From CAWGHZ01 sp963775315 (lineage in GTDB: Bacteria; Pseudomonadota; Alphaproteobacteria; MPNO01; DASWLB01): DNA of 64,000 bases. The notes beneath the pieces were generated by a model that was not told the origin of the DNA, made no database searches, and saw nothing but the letters and a program-made list of their open reading frames with translations. This document shows positions 1 to 7,853 of this stretch, in pieces (within the stretch, counting starts at the first letter, position 1; the number at the start of each line of letters is the position of its first letter). The stretch spans positions 1,674,001-1,738,000 of the forward strand of contig CAVZIN010000007.1 in assembly GCA_963775315.1 (NCBI GenBank). Reading direction: 5' to 3'. Position numbers and translations under genes: made by a program.

Positions 1-125
1 TGCCGCGCGGCGCCGAGCGGCTGCGCTTCACCCCGACGCCGTTCCACACCGACGCGGACATGGACCGGCTGGTCGACGCGCTGACCGAGGTCTGGGCCCG
101 CCACCGCCTCGAGTTCGCGGCCTGA
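1..125 (+). CDS. hemA: 5-aminolevulinate synthase, C-terminal end (partial)
   Basis: The gene runs off the left edge; the reading frame begins at base 3 and ends at the TGA at 123-125. The 40 visible residues include PRGAERLRFTPTPFH and then an amphipathic helix ending in VWARHRLEFAA. That is the familiar C-terminus of 5-aminolevulinate synthase, the PLP enzyme that condenses glycine with succinyl-CoA in the C4 haem pathway. This pathway is typical of Alphaproteobacteria, so the fragment is also the best taxonomic clue in the window. The catalytic lysine lies outside the window. Another alpha-oxoamine synthase is possible, but the RLRFTPTP stretch favours ALAS. Confidence 0.75.
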   Translation, partial: PRGAERLRFTPTPFHTDADMDRLVDALTEVWARHRLEFAA

Positions 126-136
126 TCCAAGGCTTG

Positions 137-256
137 CCACCCCGGACGGCGCGAAGCGCCGAGCCGGGGCCCATCTCGCGGCGCCCATCTCGCGGCGCCA
201 TGCCAAATCGAAGACGCGTCCCGGCTTGCGCCGCCGACGCGGCTTCGCCGGGATGA
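137..256. repeat. Intergenic palindromic repeat, copy 1
   Basis: Bases 140-169 form a hairpin: CCCCGG, then CGGCGC, a GAA loop, GCGCCG and CCGGGG. It is followed by a GGGCCCAT stretch and ends near 255 with the CCGGGATGAC motif. The same architecture recurs at 15401-15516 and, inverted, at 12616-12727, so this is a dispersed element rather than a terminator private to hemA. It may nevertheless end hemA transcription. Confidence 0.7.
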
Positions 257-326
257 CGAGCGGAGGAAGCCTGCCGTCGTCGCGTTCGCCTGCTAATATC
301 GCTCCCGCAACACGAGGGAGCGTCCC

Positions 327-1346
327 ATGCCGCACATCGTCGACGTCCACACCCATTTCGGCCTGGCGGGCGTCGCGCCCAAGCTCGGCATCGACCCGAA
401 ATTCCTCAACCCGGTGAAGGTCGGCCGCAACACGGTCACCAGCTATCGCGGCCTCCCTGCGGTCGGCTATGCCGAGATGGGCGAGTTCGACACGCACATG
501 GAAGTGAACGCGAAGGCGGGCGTCACCAGGCGGCTGCTGTCCACCGGCTTCACCGCCGAGACGCTGAGCCACGAGACGTCGAAGCCGTCGCGCGAGATCT
601 GCGCCGTGGTGAACGACGAGATGGCCGCGGTGGTCGCCCGCGCGCCAGACCGGCTGTGGGGCATCGGCATCGTCAACCCGCTCGACGCCGACAACGTCGT
701 TGAGGCCGAGCGCTGCCTCGGCCCGCTCGGCTTCAAGGGGCTCTGCGCGGCGACGAGCTGGCACGACCGGTTCCTTGACAATCCGGAAGCCTACCCGTTC
801 TGGGAATGGGCCGAGGGCAGCAAGGCGCCGATCTTCCTGCACCCGCCGCGCGTCCCGATCGGCCACGCGACCCAGATGGGCCAGTACAAGCTGGACGAGC
901 TGGTGGGCCGCCCGTTCGACACCGCCATGTGCCTTGCCCGCATGATCCTCTCCGGCCTGTTCGACCGGTTCCCGCGGTTGCAGATCGTCGTCGCCCACAT
1001 GGGCGGCGGGCTGCTGCCGGTGATGGGCCGGCTCGATTTCGGCTGGCGGCTCGGCTCCGAGGGCATGCCGGAGGACGCCAAGATCAAGTGCAAGGAGCCG
1101 CCGTCGAGCTACCTGCGGAAGCACCTCTATGTCGACACGATGGGGTTCTGGGCGCCGCACGTGAAGGAGGCGCTGGACGTGTTCGGCCCCGACCGGGTGA
1201 TGTTCGGCACCGACTACGGCCCCGTGCCGCTCGACCCGCGCGAGCACATCGACATCGTGAAATCGATGGCGCTGTCGCCGGCCGACGAGGAGAAGGTGTT
1301 CTGGAAGAACGCCGACGGCTACTTCCACCTGGGGCTCGCGGCATAG
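327..1346 (+). CDS. Amidohydrolase (ACMSD / resorcylate decarboxylase type), first tandem copy
   Basis: A 339-residue TIM-barrel metal-dependent hydrolase of the amidohydrolase-2 (ACMSD) family. Expected metal ligands are in place: H8 and H10 in the N-terminal HTH, H172 in FLHPPR, H224 in VAHMGGG and D296 in FGTDYG. Known relatives decarboxylate or hydrolyse small aromatic or keto acids; the substrate here cannot be read from sequence. The start is preceded by GGGAG. It is the first of three near-colinear paralogues (next at 1493 and 2602) that share blocks such as SWHxRFLD, AYPFWEW and GLFDRFP, followed by a CocE-type hydrolase. The set looks like a local triplication inside one catabolic operon. 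Confidence 0.85.
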   Translation: MPHIVDVHTHFGLAGVAPKLGIDPKFLNPVKVGRNTVTSYRGLPAVGYAEMGEFDTHMEVNAKAGVTRRLLSTGFTAETLSHETSKPSREICAVVNDEMAAVVARAPDRLWGIGIVNPLDADNVVEAERCLGPLGFKGLCAATSWHDRFLDNPEAYPFWEWAEGSKAPIFLHPPRVPIGHATQMGQYKLDELVGRPFDTAMCLARMILSGLFDRFPRLQIVVAHMGGGLLPVMGRLDFGWRLGSEGMPEDAKIKCKEPPSSYLRKHLYVDTMGFWAPHVKEALDVFGPDRVMFGTDYGPVPLDPREHIDIVKSMALSPADEEKVFWKNADGYFHLGLAA

Positions 1347-1402
1347 TCCCCGGGGCGGGTCGGGGACCTGCCCCTACTGTCCGCCCGGTAACTCGCGCGT
1401 GG

Positions 1403-1420
1403 GGCCGGTCCCGACCGGCC
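1403..1420. terminator. Perfect 8-bp stem hairpin between paralogues 1 and 2
   Basis: GGCCGGTC, loop CC, GACCGGCC, followed by TTCT. The short T-run makes it at best a weak intrinsic terminator or an mRNA-stabilising hairpin. A second imperfect stem (GGGGCGGGT / ACCTGCCCC) sits just upstream, directly after the stop codon of the first amidohydrolase. Confidence 0.4.
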
Positions 1421-1492
1421 TTCTCGTCGCCCTACCCGTCGCGCCATCGGCCGGTGTAGGATTCGGCCCAACGAGAACCCGGGGAAACGTCC

Positions 1493-2500
1493 ATGCCGCA
1501 CATCATCGACATCCACACCCACTGCTCGCCGCCGCCGAAGGGCGACCCGCTGGGCGTCGCCCACGCGATGCGCGGCAAGATGGTGGGCAAGAACCTCTAT
1601 TCCGATTACGGCGGCATCCCGATGATCGCCTACTGGCCGCTGCAGGATTTCGCCGCGCAGCAGGAGGCGAGCCACAAGGCCGGCATCGACTTCCGCCTGA
1701 TGTCGAACCCGTTCTCGTCGGAAGTCCTGACCAACGTGTCGGCGAAGCCGGCGGGCGATGTGGTGAAGCACTGCAACGACGAGATCGCCGCGCTGGTCGA
1801 CGGGGTGAAGGACGCGGCCGGGCTCGCCACGGTCAACCCGCTCGATGCCGGCCAGATCGCCGAGGCCGAGCGCTGCCTGAAGGCGGGCTTCAAGGGGCTG
1901 CAGATCGTCACCTCCTGGCACGGCCGCTATCTCGACACCGAGGAGGCCTACCCGTTCTGGGAATGGGTCGAGGGCAACGACGTGCCGATCTTCCTGCACC
2001 CGCCGCGCGTGCCGATCGGCCACGCAAGGCAGATGGACCAGTACAAGCTGGAGGAGCTGGTCGGCCGTCCGTTCGACACGGCGATGAGCGTCGCGCGGAT
2101 GATCCTTTCCGGCCTGTTCGACCGCTTCCCGAAGCTGCAAATCTGCGTCGCCCACATGGGCGGCGGGCTGCTGCCCTGCATGGGCCGGCTCGATTTCGGC
2201 TACCGGCTCGGCTGCGACGGCATGCCCGACCGCGCCGCGATCAAGTGCCATGCGATGCCGTCGAGCTATCTCCGCAAGAACCTGCACGTCGACATCATGG
2301 GGGTCTGGGCGCCGCACGTCGCCGAGGCGGTCGAGGTGTTCGGGCCCGACCGGGTGATGTTCGGCACCGACTACGGGCCGGTCCCCGTGGACCCGAAGGA
2401 GCATATCGACATCGTGAAGGCGCTGCCGCTTTCCGAAGCCGACAAGGAGAAGATCTTCTGGAAGAATGCCAACGCCTTCTTCAAGCTGGGGATTGACTAG
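1493..2500 (+). CDS. Amidohydrolase (ACMSD type), second tandem copy
   Basis: 335 residues, paralogous to the gene at 327. Metal ligands are conserved: H8 and H10 (HTH), H169 (FLHPPR), H221 (VAHMGGG) and D293 (FGTDYG). Residues 11-60 diverge most from the other copies (a PPPKGDP insert and no FGLAGV-type start), which suggests an altered substrate pocket. The upstream motif GGGGAAACGTCC directly before the ATG is almost identical to that of the third copy, supporting duplication together with the ribosome-binding leader. The function of the family member is unknown; decarboxylase or hydrolase activity on an aromatic acid is the default inference. Confidence 0.85.
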   Translation: MPHIIDIHTHCSPPPKGDPLGVAHAMRGKMVGKNLYSDYGGIPMIAYWPLQDFAAQQEASHKAGIDFRLMSNPFSSEVLTNVSAKPAGDVVKHCNDEIAALVDGVKDAAGLATVNPLDAGQIAEAERCLKAGFKGLQIVTSWHGRYLDTEEAYPFWEWVEGNDVPIFLHPPRVPIGHARQMDQYKLEELVGRPFDTAMSVARMILSGLFDRFPKLQICVAHMGGGLLPCMGRLDFGYRLGCDGMPDRAAIKCHAMPSSYLRKNLHVDIMGVWAPHVAEAVEVFGPDRVMFGTDYGPVPVDPKEHIDIVKALPLSEADKEKIFWKNANAFFKLGID

Positions 2501-2518
2501 ACCGTCGCATCGGCCGCG

Positions 2519-2583
2519 CCCTTCGACAAGCCGAGAGCGAGGCCGCAATTGAGAATCCTCATCCTGAGCCCGTCGAAGGATGA
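2519..2583. repeat. Inverted intergenic repeat CCTTCGACAAG ... CGTCGAAGGATGAG
   Basis: CCCTTCGACAAGCC at the left pairs with the CCGTCGAAGGATGAG region at the right. Elements of the form CCCTTCGACAAGCTCAGGATGAG are common palindromic repeats in alphaproteobacterial genomes. This copy fills the gap between amidohydrolases 2 and 3 and leaves the GAGGAAACGTCC leader of copy 3 intact. Confidence 0.55.
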
Positions 2584-2601
2584 GACAGCGAGGAAACGTC
2601 C

Positions 2602-3591
2602 ATGGGCCACATCGTCGACATCCATACACATTTCAACGAGCCGGGCGTCGCCGACAGGCTCGGCATCGACATGAAGAACCCTGGCCCCGGCTACACCATC
2701 CTGCCGTCGAAGCAGATGCAGGAGTTCGGCCAGTTCGAGAAGCAGATCGAGGTGAACGAGAAGGCGGGCGTGACCAAGCGGCTGATGTCCTCGCCGTTCG
2801 GCGCCGAGATGATGTCGGCCTTCACCTCCAAGCCGTCGATCGAGGTGGTGAAGGCGGTGAACGACGCGACCGCCAAGACCGTCTCGCGCGCGCCCGACCG
2901 GATGTGGGGCATGGGCACCGTCAACCCGCTGGAGCCCGACCACATCGAGGAGGCGGAGCGCTGCATGGGCCCGCTCGGCTACAAGGGCCTGCTCTGCACC
3001 ACCTCGTGGCACGGGCGCTTCCTCGACAACGAGGAGGCCTACCCGTTCTGGGAATGGGCCGAGTCGACCGCGACGCCGATCTTCCTGCACCCGGTGCGCA
3101 CGCCGATCGGACACGACCAGCAGATGGATCAGTACAAGCTCGACGAGCTGATCGGCCGCCCGTTCGACACCGCCATGTGCCTCGCCCGCATGATCCTTTC
3201 CGGCCTGTTCGACCGCTTCCCGAAGCTCCGCGTCGTGGTGGCGCACATGGGCGGCGGGCTGCTGCCGGTGATCGGACGGCTGAATTTCGGCTGGGAGCTC
3301 GGCTGCGAGGGCATGCCGGAGCGCGCGAAGATCCGGTGCAAGGAGCGGCCGGATACCTACCTCCGCAAGCATCTGATGGTCGACACGATGGGTGTCTGGG
3401 CGCCGCACTGCCGCGAGGCGCTCGAGGTGTTCGGGCCCGACAACGTGCTGTTCGGCACCGATTACGGCCCCGTCCCCCTCGACCCCAAGGAGCACATCGA
3501 CATCGTGAAGGCGATGGGCCTTTCGCCCGAGGACGAGGCGAAGGTGTTCTGGAAGAACGCGAACGACTATTTCCAGCTCGGTTTGGCGTAG
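2602..3591 (+). CDS. Amidohydrolase (ACMSD type), third tandem copy
   Basis: 329 residues, third paralogue. Ligands: H8 and H10 (HTH), H163 (FLHPVR), H215 (VAHMGGG) and D286 (FGTDYG). The C-terminus ends KVFWKNANDYFQLGLA, close to the ends of copies 1 and 2. The gene is preceded by GAGGAAACGTCC. Its stop lies 22 bp before the CocE-type gene, so the two are very probably cotranscribed. Retention of all five metal ligands in all three copies argues that none is a pseudogene and that they were kept for different substrates or as heteromeric partners. Confidence 0.85.
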   Translation: MGHIVDIHTHFNEPGVADRLGIDMKNPGPGYTILPSKQMQEFGQFEKQIEVNEKAGVTKRLMSSPFGAEMMSAFTSKPSIEVVKAVNDATAKTVSRAPDRMWGMGTVNPLEPDHIEEAERCMGPLGYKGLLCTTSWHGRFLDNEEAYPFWEWAESTATPIFLHPVRTPIGHDQQMDQYKLDELIGRPFDTAMCLARMILSGLFDRFPKLRVVVAHMGGGLLPVIGRLNFGWELGCEGMPERAKIRCKERPDTYLRKHLMVDTMGVWAPHCREALEVFGPDNVLFGTDYGPVPLDPKEHIDIVKAMGLSPEDEAKVFWKNANDYFQLGLA

Positions 3592-3613
3592 GGCGAAGGA
3601 ACGGGCGGGACGG

Positions 3614-5365
3614 ATGACGGACGACAGCAAGCCGAAGATCACCCACATCTATCCCGACGCGCTGGTGAAGGGCGCGCAGCCGCCGGCCGGCTGCCGCAAG
3701 ATCGAGGGCGTCTACGTCGCCATGCGCGACGGGGTGAAGCTCTGCGTCGACATCTACCTGCCCGAGGCGCCGGGGACGTACCCCGCCCTGCTCTCGCTCT
3801 CGCCCTACATGCAGGACATCCAGCGCCAGCCGCCGCACTGGTCGCACGCGATCGAATCGGGCGCGACGTCCTTCTACGTGCCGAAGGGCTATGTCCACGT
3901 CATCGCCCAGGGGCGCGGCGGCGGGCGCAGCCAGGGCGAATGGCGCTGGTTCGACGAGCACGAGCGCACCGACGGCTACGACCTGGTCGAATGGGTCGCG
4001 GCGCAGGACTGGTGCACCGGCAATGTCGGCATGATCGGCGATTCCTACTGGTCGTGGGTGCAGTACCACGCCGCCGCCGCCCAGCCGCCGCACCTCAAAT
4101 GCGTCTGCCAGTGCGATTCCTCGTCCGACCTCTATCGCGACGTGTGCTTCCAGGGCGGCATCTTCGACTTCCAGTTCCTCGGCAACTGGGCGCAGTACGT
4201 GGCGGCGCAGACCGCCTGGCCCGGCCCGGTCGAGGGCAAGAAGCCGTCGATGAACCTGCATTACGAGGTGATCTCGCACCCGTTCGACGGGAATTGGTAC
4301 CGCGACCGCTCGGCCTGGCCCAAGCTCGACCGCATCAAGGTGCCGTCGCTGCACATCGCGCCCCAGGGCGGCGCGCTGCACTTCCGCGGCCAGCTCTGGG
4401 CGTGGCCGCGCATCGACGCGCCGAAGAAGCTGCTGGTCGTGCCGCCGACCGGCTTCTGGTCGCACGTGCGCTACCTCACCAACCGCGCGCTCAACCGCCA
4501 GATGCTGCGCTGGTACGACCACTGGCTGAAGGGCATCGACACCGGCATCATGGACGAGCCGCCGGTCGCCATCTTCGATTCCGCGACGCGCGCCTGGCGC
4601 TACGAGGCGGAGTACCCGCTCGCCCGCACCAGGTTCACCAGCTACTACCTGCGCGCCGGCGCGGCGGGCAAGGCCACCGAGCCGCCCTACGGCGCGCTGT
4701 CGGCAGAGGCCCCCGCCGGCGACGAGGCGCCCGACAGCTACCGCATGCCGGACTCCTACGCCCAGCTCGTCCAGGGCAAGCCCGCCGCGGCCTTCGCGAC
4801 GCCGCCGATGGCGGACGATCTGCGCCTGTGGGGGCCGATCTCGCTCACGCTCTACGCGTCGTCGTCGCAGATCGACACGGCGTTCTACGCCTATCTCAAC
4901 GACATCCCGCCCGAGGGCTCGGACGCCCGGCCGGTGGCGCTGTCGCGCGGCATCCTCAAGGCCTCGTTCCGCGAGGTGGACGAGGCGCGCTCGGGCCCCG
5001 GCCAGCCCTTCCACCCGTTCGAGAAGATGGACCTCCTCGAGCCGGGCCGGACCTACGAGTTCCGCATCGAGATGCGGCCGGTATTCCACACCATCCGCTG
5101 CGGCCACCGGCTGGAGCTCCGCATCGCCAGCGAGGACATCGCCTACAACAACTTCCAGCGCCAGATCGACGTGCAGCTCCTGCCCTGGCCGGTGGAGAAC
5201 ACGCTGCGCCACGACACCGCGCACCCCTCGCACCTCACCCTGCCCGTCATCCCCGACGCGCCCGAGATCGCCCCCGTCGCGGCGCCCGTCGCCGACATCG
5301 ACTGGCCGCTCACCCCCGGCTCCTGGTCGCCCGACACCGACGGCTGGCCGCTGGAGGGGGAGTAA
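3614..5365 (+). CDS. CocE/NonD (X-Pro dipeptidyl-peptidase S15) family hydrolase
   Basis: A 583-residue serine hydrolase. Residues about 30-310 form the alpha/beta-hydrolase domain, with the nucleophile S144 in the elbow IGDSYWSW. Residues about 340-580 form the C-terminal jelly-roll domain typical of CocE and X-prolyl peptidases (blocks DTAFYAYLNDI, GHRLELRIASEDIAYNNFQ). Relatives cleave cocaine esters, glutaryl-7-ACA or X-Pro peptides; many are uncharacterised ester or amide hydrolases. No signal peptide is evident. It directly follows the amidohydrolase triplet and may make the first cut of an ester or amide whose acid the amidohydrolases then process. This is inferred from context only. 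Confidence 0.85.
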   Translation: MTDDSKPKITHIYPDALVKGAQPPAGCRKIEGVYVAMRDGVKLCVDIYLPEAPGTYPALLSLSPYMQDIQRQPPHWSHAIESGATSFYVPKGYVHVIAQGRGGGRSQGEWRWFDEHERTDGYDLVEWVAAQDWCTGNVGMIGDSYWSWVQYHAAAAQPPHLKCVCQCDSSSDLYRDVCFQGGIFDFQFLGNWAQYVAAQTAWPGPVEGKKPSMNLHYEVISHPFDGNWYRDRSAWPKLDRIKVPSLHIAPQGGALHFRGQLWAWPRIDAPKKLLVVPPTGFWSHVRYLTNRALNRQMLRWYDHWLKGIDTGIMDEPPVAIFDSATRAWRYEAEYPLARTRFTSYYLRAGAAGKATEPPYGALSAEAPAGDEAPDSYRMPDSYAQLVQGKPAAAFATPPMADDLRLWGPISLTLYASSSQIDTAFYAYLNDIPPEGSDARPVALSRGILKASFREVDEARSGPGQPFHPFEKMDLLEPGRTYEFRIEMRPVFHTIRCGHRLELRIASEDIAYNNFQRQIDVQLLPWPVENTLRHDTAHPSHLTLPVIPDAPEIAPVAAPVADIDWPLTPGSWSPDTDGWPLEGE

Positions 5366-5713
5366 CGCCTGGGCGCCTCACGGACACGCCGAAACGCCCG
5401 CCGGTCGCCCCGATGTCGCCCGAACGTCACCTGAACCCGCCCCTCTTGCGGCGACCGTCGCCTCGCAACCCCTTGAAACCGCAGCCATGCCGCCCGGCGC
5501 GCGCCGGAAAATCCGCCCGGACGACATCCGGCTCGCCGCAGCGCCCCGGCCGCAGTCTCTATACAGGACTTTCCTCCTAATGTCAAGCCGGCGGGCGGTC
5601 GCGGCCCGGCCGGCACGCCCGCCAACGGGAGTGACGGAGCGGCGCCAGGAAGGGTCTGGGAGGCACGGACACAGGGACGCACCCGGCCGCAGGGGGAGGA
5701 ACGGACCCACCTA
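5366..5713. other. 348-bp gene-free stretch, left part of a mobile-DNA scar
   Basis: No convincing protein is visible on either strand; open frames here lack family motifs and run against the local codon pattern. The one clear signal is a consensus promoter on the minus strand (5551-5586, listed separately) that points back toward the end of the CocE-type gene, with nothing recognisable downstream. Base composition begins to fall after about 5700. Confidence 0.6.
5551..5586 (-). promoter_or_regulatory. Near-consensus sigma-70 promoter with internal palindrome
   Basis: Read on the minus strand: -35 TTGACA (5586-5581), a 17-bp spacer and -10 TATAGA (5563-5558). The spacer holds an AGGA-N6-TCCT inverted repeat, the usual place for a repressor operator. 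The predicted start is near 5551 and transcription would run toward 5366. No gene follows, so it is either an orphan promoter cut from its gene or the promoter of an unannotated small RNA. Confidence 0.5.
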
Positions 5714-6050
5714 CTAAATCGCTACCCTTTTGGGCGGTACTCCGCCACGGCGTTTCATCTTAAACGCCACCCGAAATATATCAGGAACGTTAATTTTCGT
5801 ATTCGGCCGAACTTCGACCACCCCAATCAACCGAAGACTCTCAAGCAACGCCGCCTCATCCGTTTCCAAGCGCATCGCAAGCTCTCTTGGCAACTGTTTA
5901 ATATCAGGACGCAAAGCCAGAAACACAGGCAGTAGCCCTACCCGGCCAATGAGCATTTCTTTAGCGGAAACGCCGTCGTCATGTTACGAATCTCGCTAGA
6001 GAGGTCGAGGCGCGTAGACCATACTTTCGTTAAAGGCATCGGATGGCTCA
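5714..6050 (-). pseudogene. C-terminal remnant of a larger protein, frame-shifted
   Basis: The last 80 residues (5714-5956) read as a good protein: IGRVGLLPVFLALRPDIKQL, a helix ELAMRLETDEAALLESL, then INVPDIFRVAFKMKRRGG. In-frame extension upstream meets TAA at 5984. Similar-looking peptide continues in other frames (SSEIRN at about 5985-6005, then DAFNESMVYAPRP at about 6005-6050), so at least two indels separate the pieces. From memory the C-terminus resembles bacterial P-loop ATPase-type proteins, but this is weak. The AT-richer composition marks it as foreign. It is probably non-functional unless the 80-residue part is expressed alone. Confidence 0.45.
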
Positions 6051-6390
6051 AAATATGGCAAAAGCAGCCGCGCGACACAGTCGCTGTGGCATTTCCCAGT
6101 GGAGCGCTCCAGGATATTGAATCCATCGGCGCGCATAGCTTGCGCAGCATCAGCCGACGGTTGGGGAACTCGCTATCGACTATCGTGGGATTCAGGCGGG
6201 GGTTGCGGAGGCGTCCGAAAATCGTGTTGATGATCTTCTTCAGGACTATTGGTGGATTGACTATGTCAAGGAGCCAATGGTGGGCCTGGAGACGCCGTTG
6301 GATCGTGAGAGGCTTTTTGAGGTTTGGCGGGGGGCGCGCACAGCAACTCTGATTAAGGCAGCTTCCAAGGTTCGAGGTCTCCCTCGTTAG
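6043..6390 (+). pseudogene. Unknown ORF fragment with two in-frame stops
   Basis: The frame starting ATG at 6043 is interrupted by TGA (6118-6120) and TAG (6136-6138) and then runs open to TAG at 6388-6390. The last 83 residues have normal protein character: GELAIDYRGIQAGVAEASEN, then DDLLQDYWWIDYVKEP, then LFEVWRGARTATLIKAASKV. It has no ATG of its own. It is convergent with the remnant on the other strand. I do not recognise the family. The AT-richer composition fits a degraded imported gene next to the IS3 element. Confidence 0.4.
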
Positions 6391-6572
6391 TACGGACCGT
6401 GGGTGATCCGATTTCCTTTCACCAAGAGCGATGGCCGGTCCCAATACTGCTGTAGCTAGATGCTAGGGGCAACGCCGTACATGACCTACTTCTGGGGTCG
6501 GGGCGGAGCGAAAATGAACCTGCCCACATTTAGGTGGCCTGACGGGTTTTTTGGACCAGCGGCACAGAGAGG

Positions 6573-7445
6573 TTATTGCATCGGTGCGCCCCGATCCAGC
6601 GGCGGCGGGAACGGGTTGAACGCCTGCGGCGCGGGAGGCCGATATCCCAGTGACGAGTGCGGCCTGCGGGTGTTGTAGTGGTTGCGCCATTGCTCGATGA
6701 CGATCCGGGCCTCCTTGAGGCTGTAGAAGATCTCGCCGTTCAGCAGCTCGTCGCGCAGCTTGCCGTTGAACAACTCGCAGTAGCCGTTCTCCCAAGGGCT
6801 GCCGGGTTCGATGTAGAGCGTCTTGGCGCCGAGCCGGGCGAACCAGTCGCGCACGATCCTGGCCGTCATCTCCGGGCCGTTGTCGGACCGGATGTGCTCG
6901 GGAACACCACGCACCAGCATGACGTCGGCCATCGTCTCGATGACGCCGAAGCTGTTGATCCGGCGAGCGACGCGGATCGCCAGGCATTCTCGCGTGTACT
7001 CGTCGATCAGCGTCAGCAGCCGAACCTTGCGGCCGTCGTGCGTTTGGGCCTCGACGAAGTCGTAGCTCCACACGTGATTGCGCCGCTCCGGCCGCAACCG
7101 GATGCAGGACCCAGCATTGAGCCAGAGACGGCTTCTGGGCTTGTGTTTCCTGGGAACCTTCAGCCCCTCGCGGCGCCAGATCCGTTGCACGCGGTCCGTG
7201 CCAACATTCCAGCCGCCATCGCGAAGCAGCGACGTGATCCGCCGGTAGCCATAGCGGCCATATTCGGATGCCAGCGTTACGATCGCCCCCGTGAGCGCGT
7301 CTTCGTCGGCACAAACGATCGACGCATAACGCTGCGTGCCACGCGGCTGACCGACCAGCCGGCAGGCGTGACGCTCCGAGAGCCGGTACTTCTCCCGAAC
7401 CCGATCGACCGCCTGCCGGCGCCGTTCGGGGCTTACAAGTTTCCC
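6573..7445 (-). CDS. IS3-family transposase OrfB (made as OrfAB by -1 frameshift)
   Basis: The integrase-core half of the transposase. The DDE acids are visible: D in WSYDFVEAQ, D in IRSDNGPEM and E in PWENGYCELFNG, followed by the NTRRPHSSLGYRPP tail typical of the IS3 family. The frame is open upstream to the slippery site at 7439-7445, giving GKLVSPERRRQAVDRVREKY as the junction peptide. An HTH-21-like segment (CRLVGQPRGTQRYA) precedes the core. The internal ATG at 7190 is unlikely to be the start because the conserved N-terminal region lies upstream of it. The full OrfAB fusion would span 6573-7711. Confidence 0.88.
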   Translation of the reverse strand, partial: GKLVSPERRRQAVDRVREKYRLSERHACRLVGQPRGTQRYASIVCADEDALTGAIVTLASEYGRYGYRRITSLLRDGGWNVGTDRVQRIWRREGLKVPRKHKPRSRLWLNAGSCIRLRPERRNHVWSYDFVEAQTHDGRKVRLLTLIDEYTRECLAIRVARRINSFGVIETMADVMLVRGVPEHIRSDNGPEMTARIVRDWFARLGAKTLYIEPGSPWENGYCELFNGKLRDELLNGEIFYSLKEARIVIEQWRNHYNTRRPHSSLGYRPPAPQAFNPFPPPLDRGAPMQ

Positions 7446-7711
7446 GAGGCGAGATCCTTCAGGACCTGCTTCTCGAGCGAGAGGTCGGCAACCAGACGCC
7501 TGAGCCGGGCATTCTCCTTCTCAAGGTCCTTCATCCGCTTGGCCTGCTCAAGCTGCAGCCCGCCATACTCCTTGCGCCAGCGGTAGTAGCTCTGCTCCGA
7601 GATCCCGGCTTCACGGCAAGCAATCTGGGTTGACTTGCCCTGACCCATCGCCACCTCGATCTGGCGCAGCAGCGTCACGATCTGCTCCGCCCCAAACCTC
7701 TTCTTCGGCAT
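7433..7711 (-). CDS. IS3-family OrfA (HTH transposase subunit)
   Basis: 92 residues starting MPKKRFGAEQIVTLLRQIEV. An N-terminal helix-turn-helix (CREAGISEQSYYRWRKEYGG) binds the terminal repeats, and a leucine-zipper segment (KDLEKENARLRRLVADLSLE) follows. The stop TAA (7433-7435) lies just past the slippery heptamer, so normal decoding gives OrfA alone and -1 slippage gives the active OrfAB. Confidence 0.9.
   Translation of the reverse strand: MPKKRFGAEQIVTLLRQIEVAMGQGKSTQIACREAGISEQSYYRWRKEYGGLQLEQAKRMKDLEKENARLRRLVADLSLEKQVLKDLASGNL
7439..7445 (-). promoter_or_regulatory. Programmed -1 frameshift heptamer GGGAAAC
   Basis: In the orfA frame the bases are G GGA AAC, an exact X XXY YYZ slippery heptamer, two codons before the orfA stop. 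Slipping back one base changes SGNL-stop into SGKLVSPERRR and enters orfB. Programmed -1 frameshifting is the established way IS3 elements make transposase. Confidence 0.75.
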
Positions 7712-7853
7712 GACCAGCTCCTTTCCAAGACAGTTTCTCTCAAACCGCTTGGTTCAAAAAAGCCCGGTCAGGTCATAGGCGCTCCGCCACATCCCCCTCG
7801 CCACCGCCGTCCCGCCGCTCTACCCTCCCCGCCCGCAACAACCGGGGCCTGAC

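Larger units (their letters stand above)
6535..7775 (-). mobile_element. Complete IS3-family insertion sequence, 1241 bp
   Basis: The imperfect terminal inverted repeats are TGGCCTGACGGGTTTTTTGG (from 6535) and, from 7775 on the other strand, TGACCTGACCGGGCTTTTTT. Both continue into an ACCA..GCGG block. The element is flanked by TAGG on both sides (6531-6534 and 7776-7779), a 4-bp target duplication such as the IS407 group of IS3 makes. It carries orfA and a frameshift-fused orfB with an intact DDE triad, and looks recently inserted and potentially active. Confidence 0.9.

Noticed and set aside
5143..5710. Minus-strand frames across the end of the CocE gene
   Set aside because: Overlap the conserved jelly-roll C-terminus and contain no recognisable domain; not supported as downstream genes of the promoter at 5551.
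5981..6352. Plus-strand 123-codon frame beginning MLRISLERSRRVD
   Set aside because: Out of frame with the better protein-like segment that ends at 6390, with basic low-information composition.
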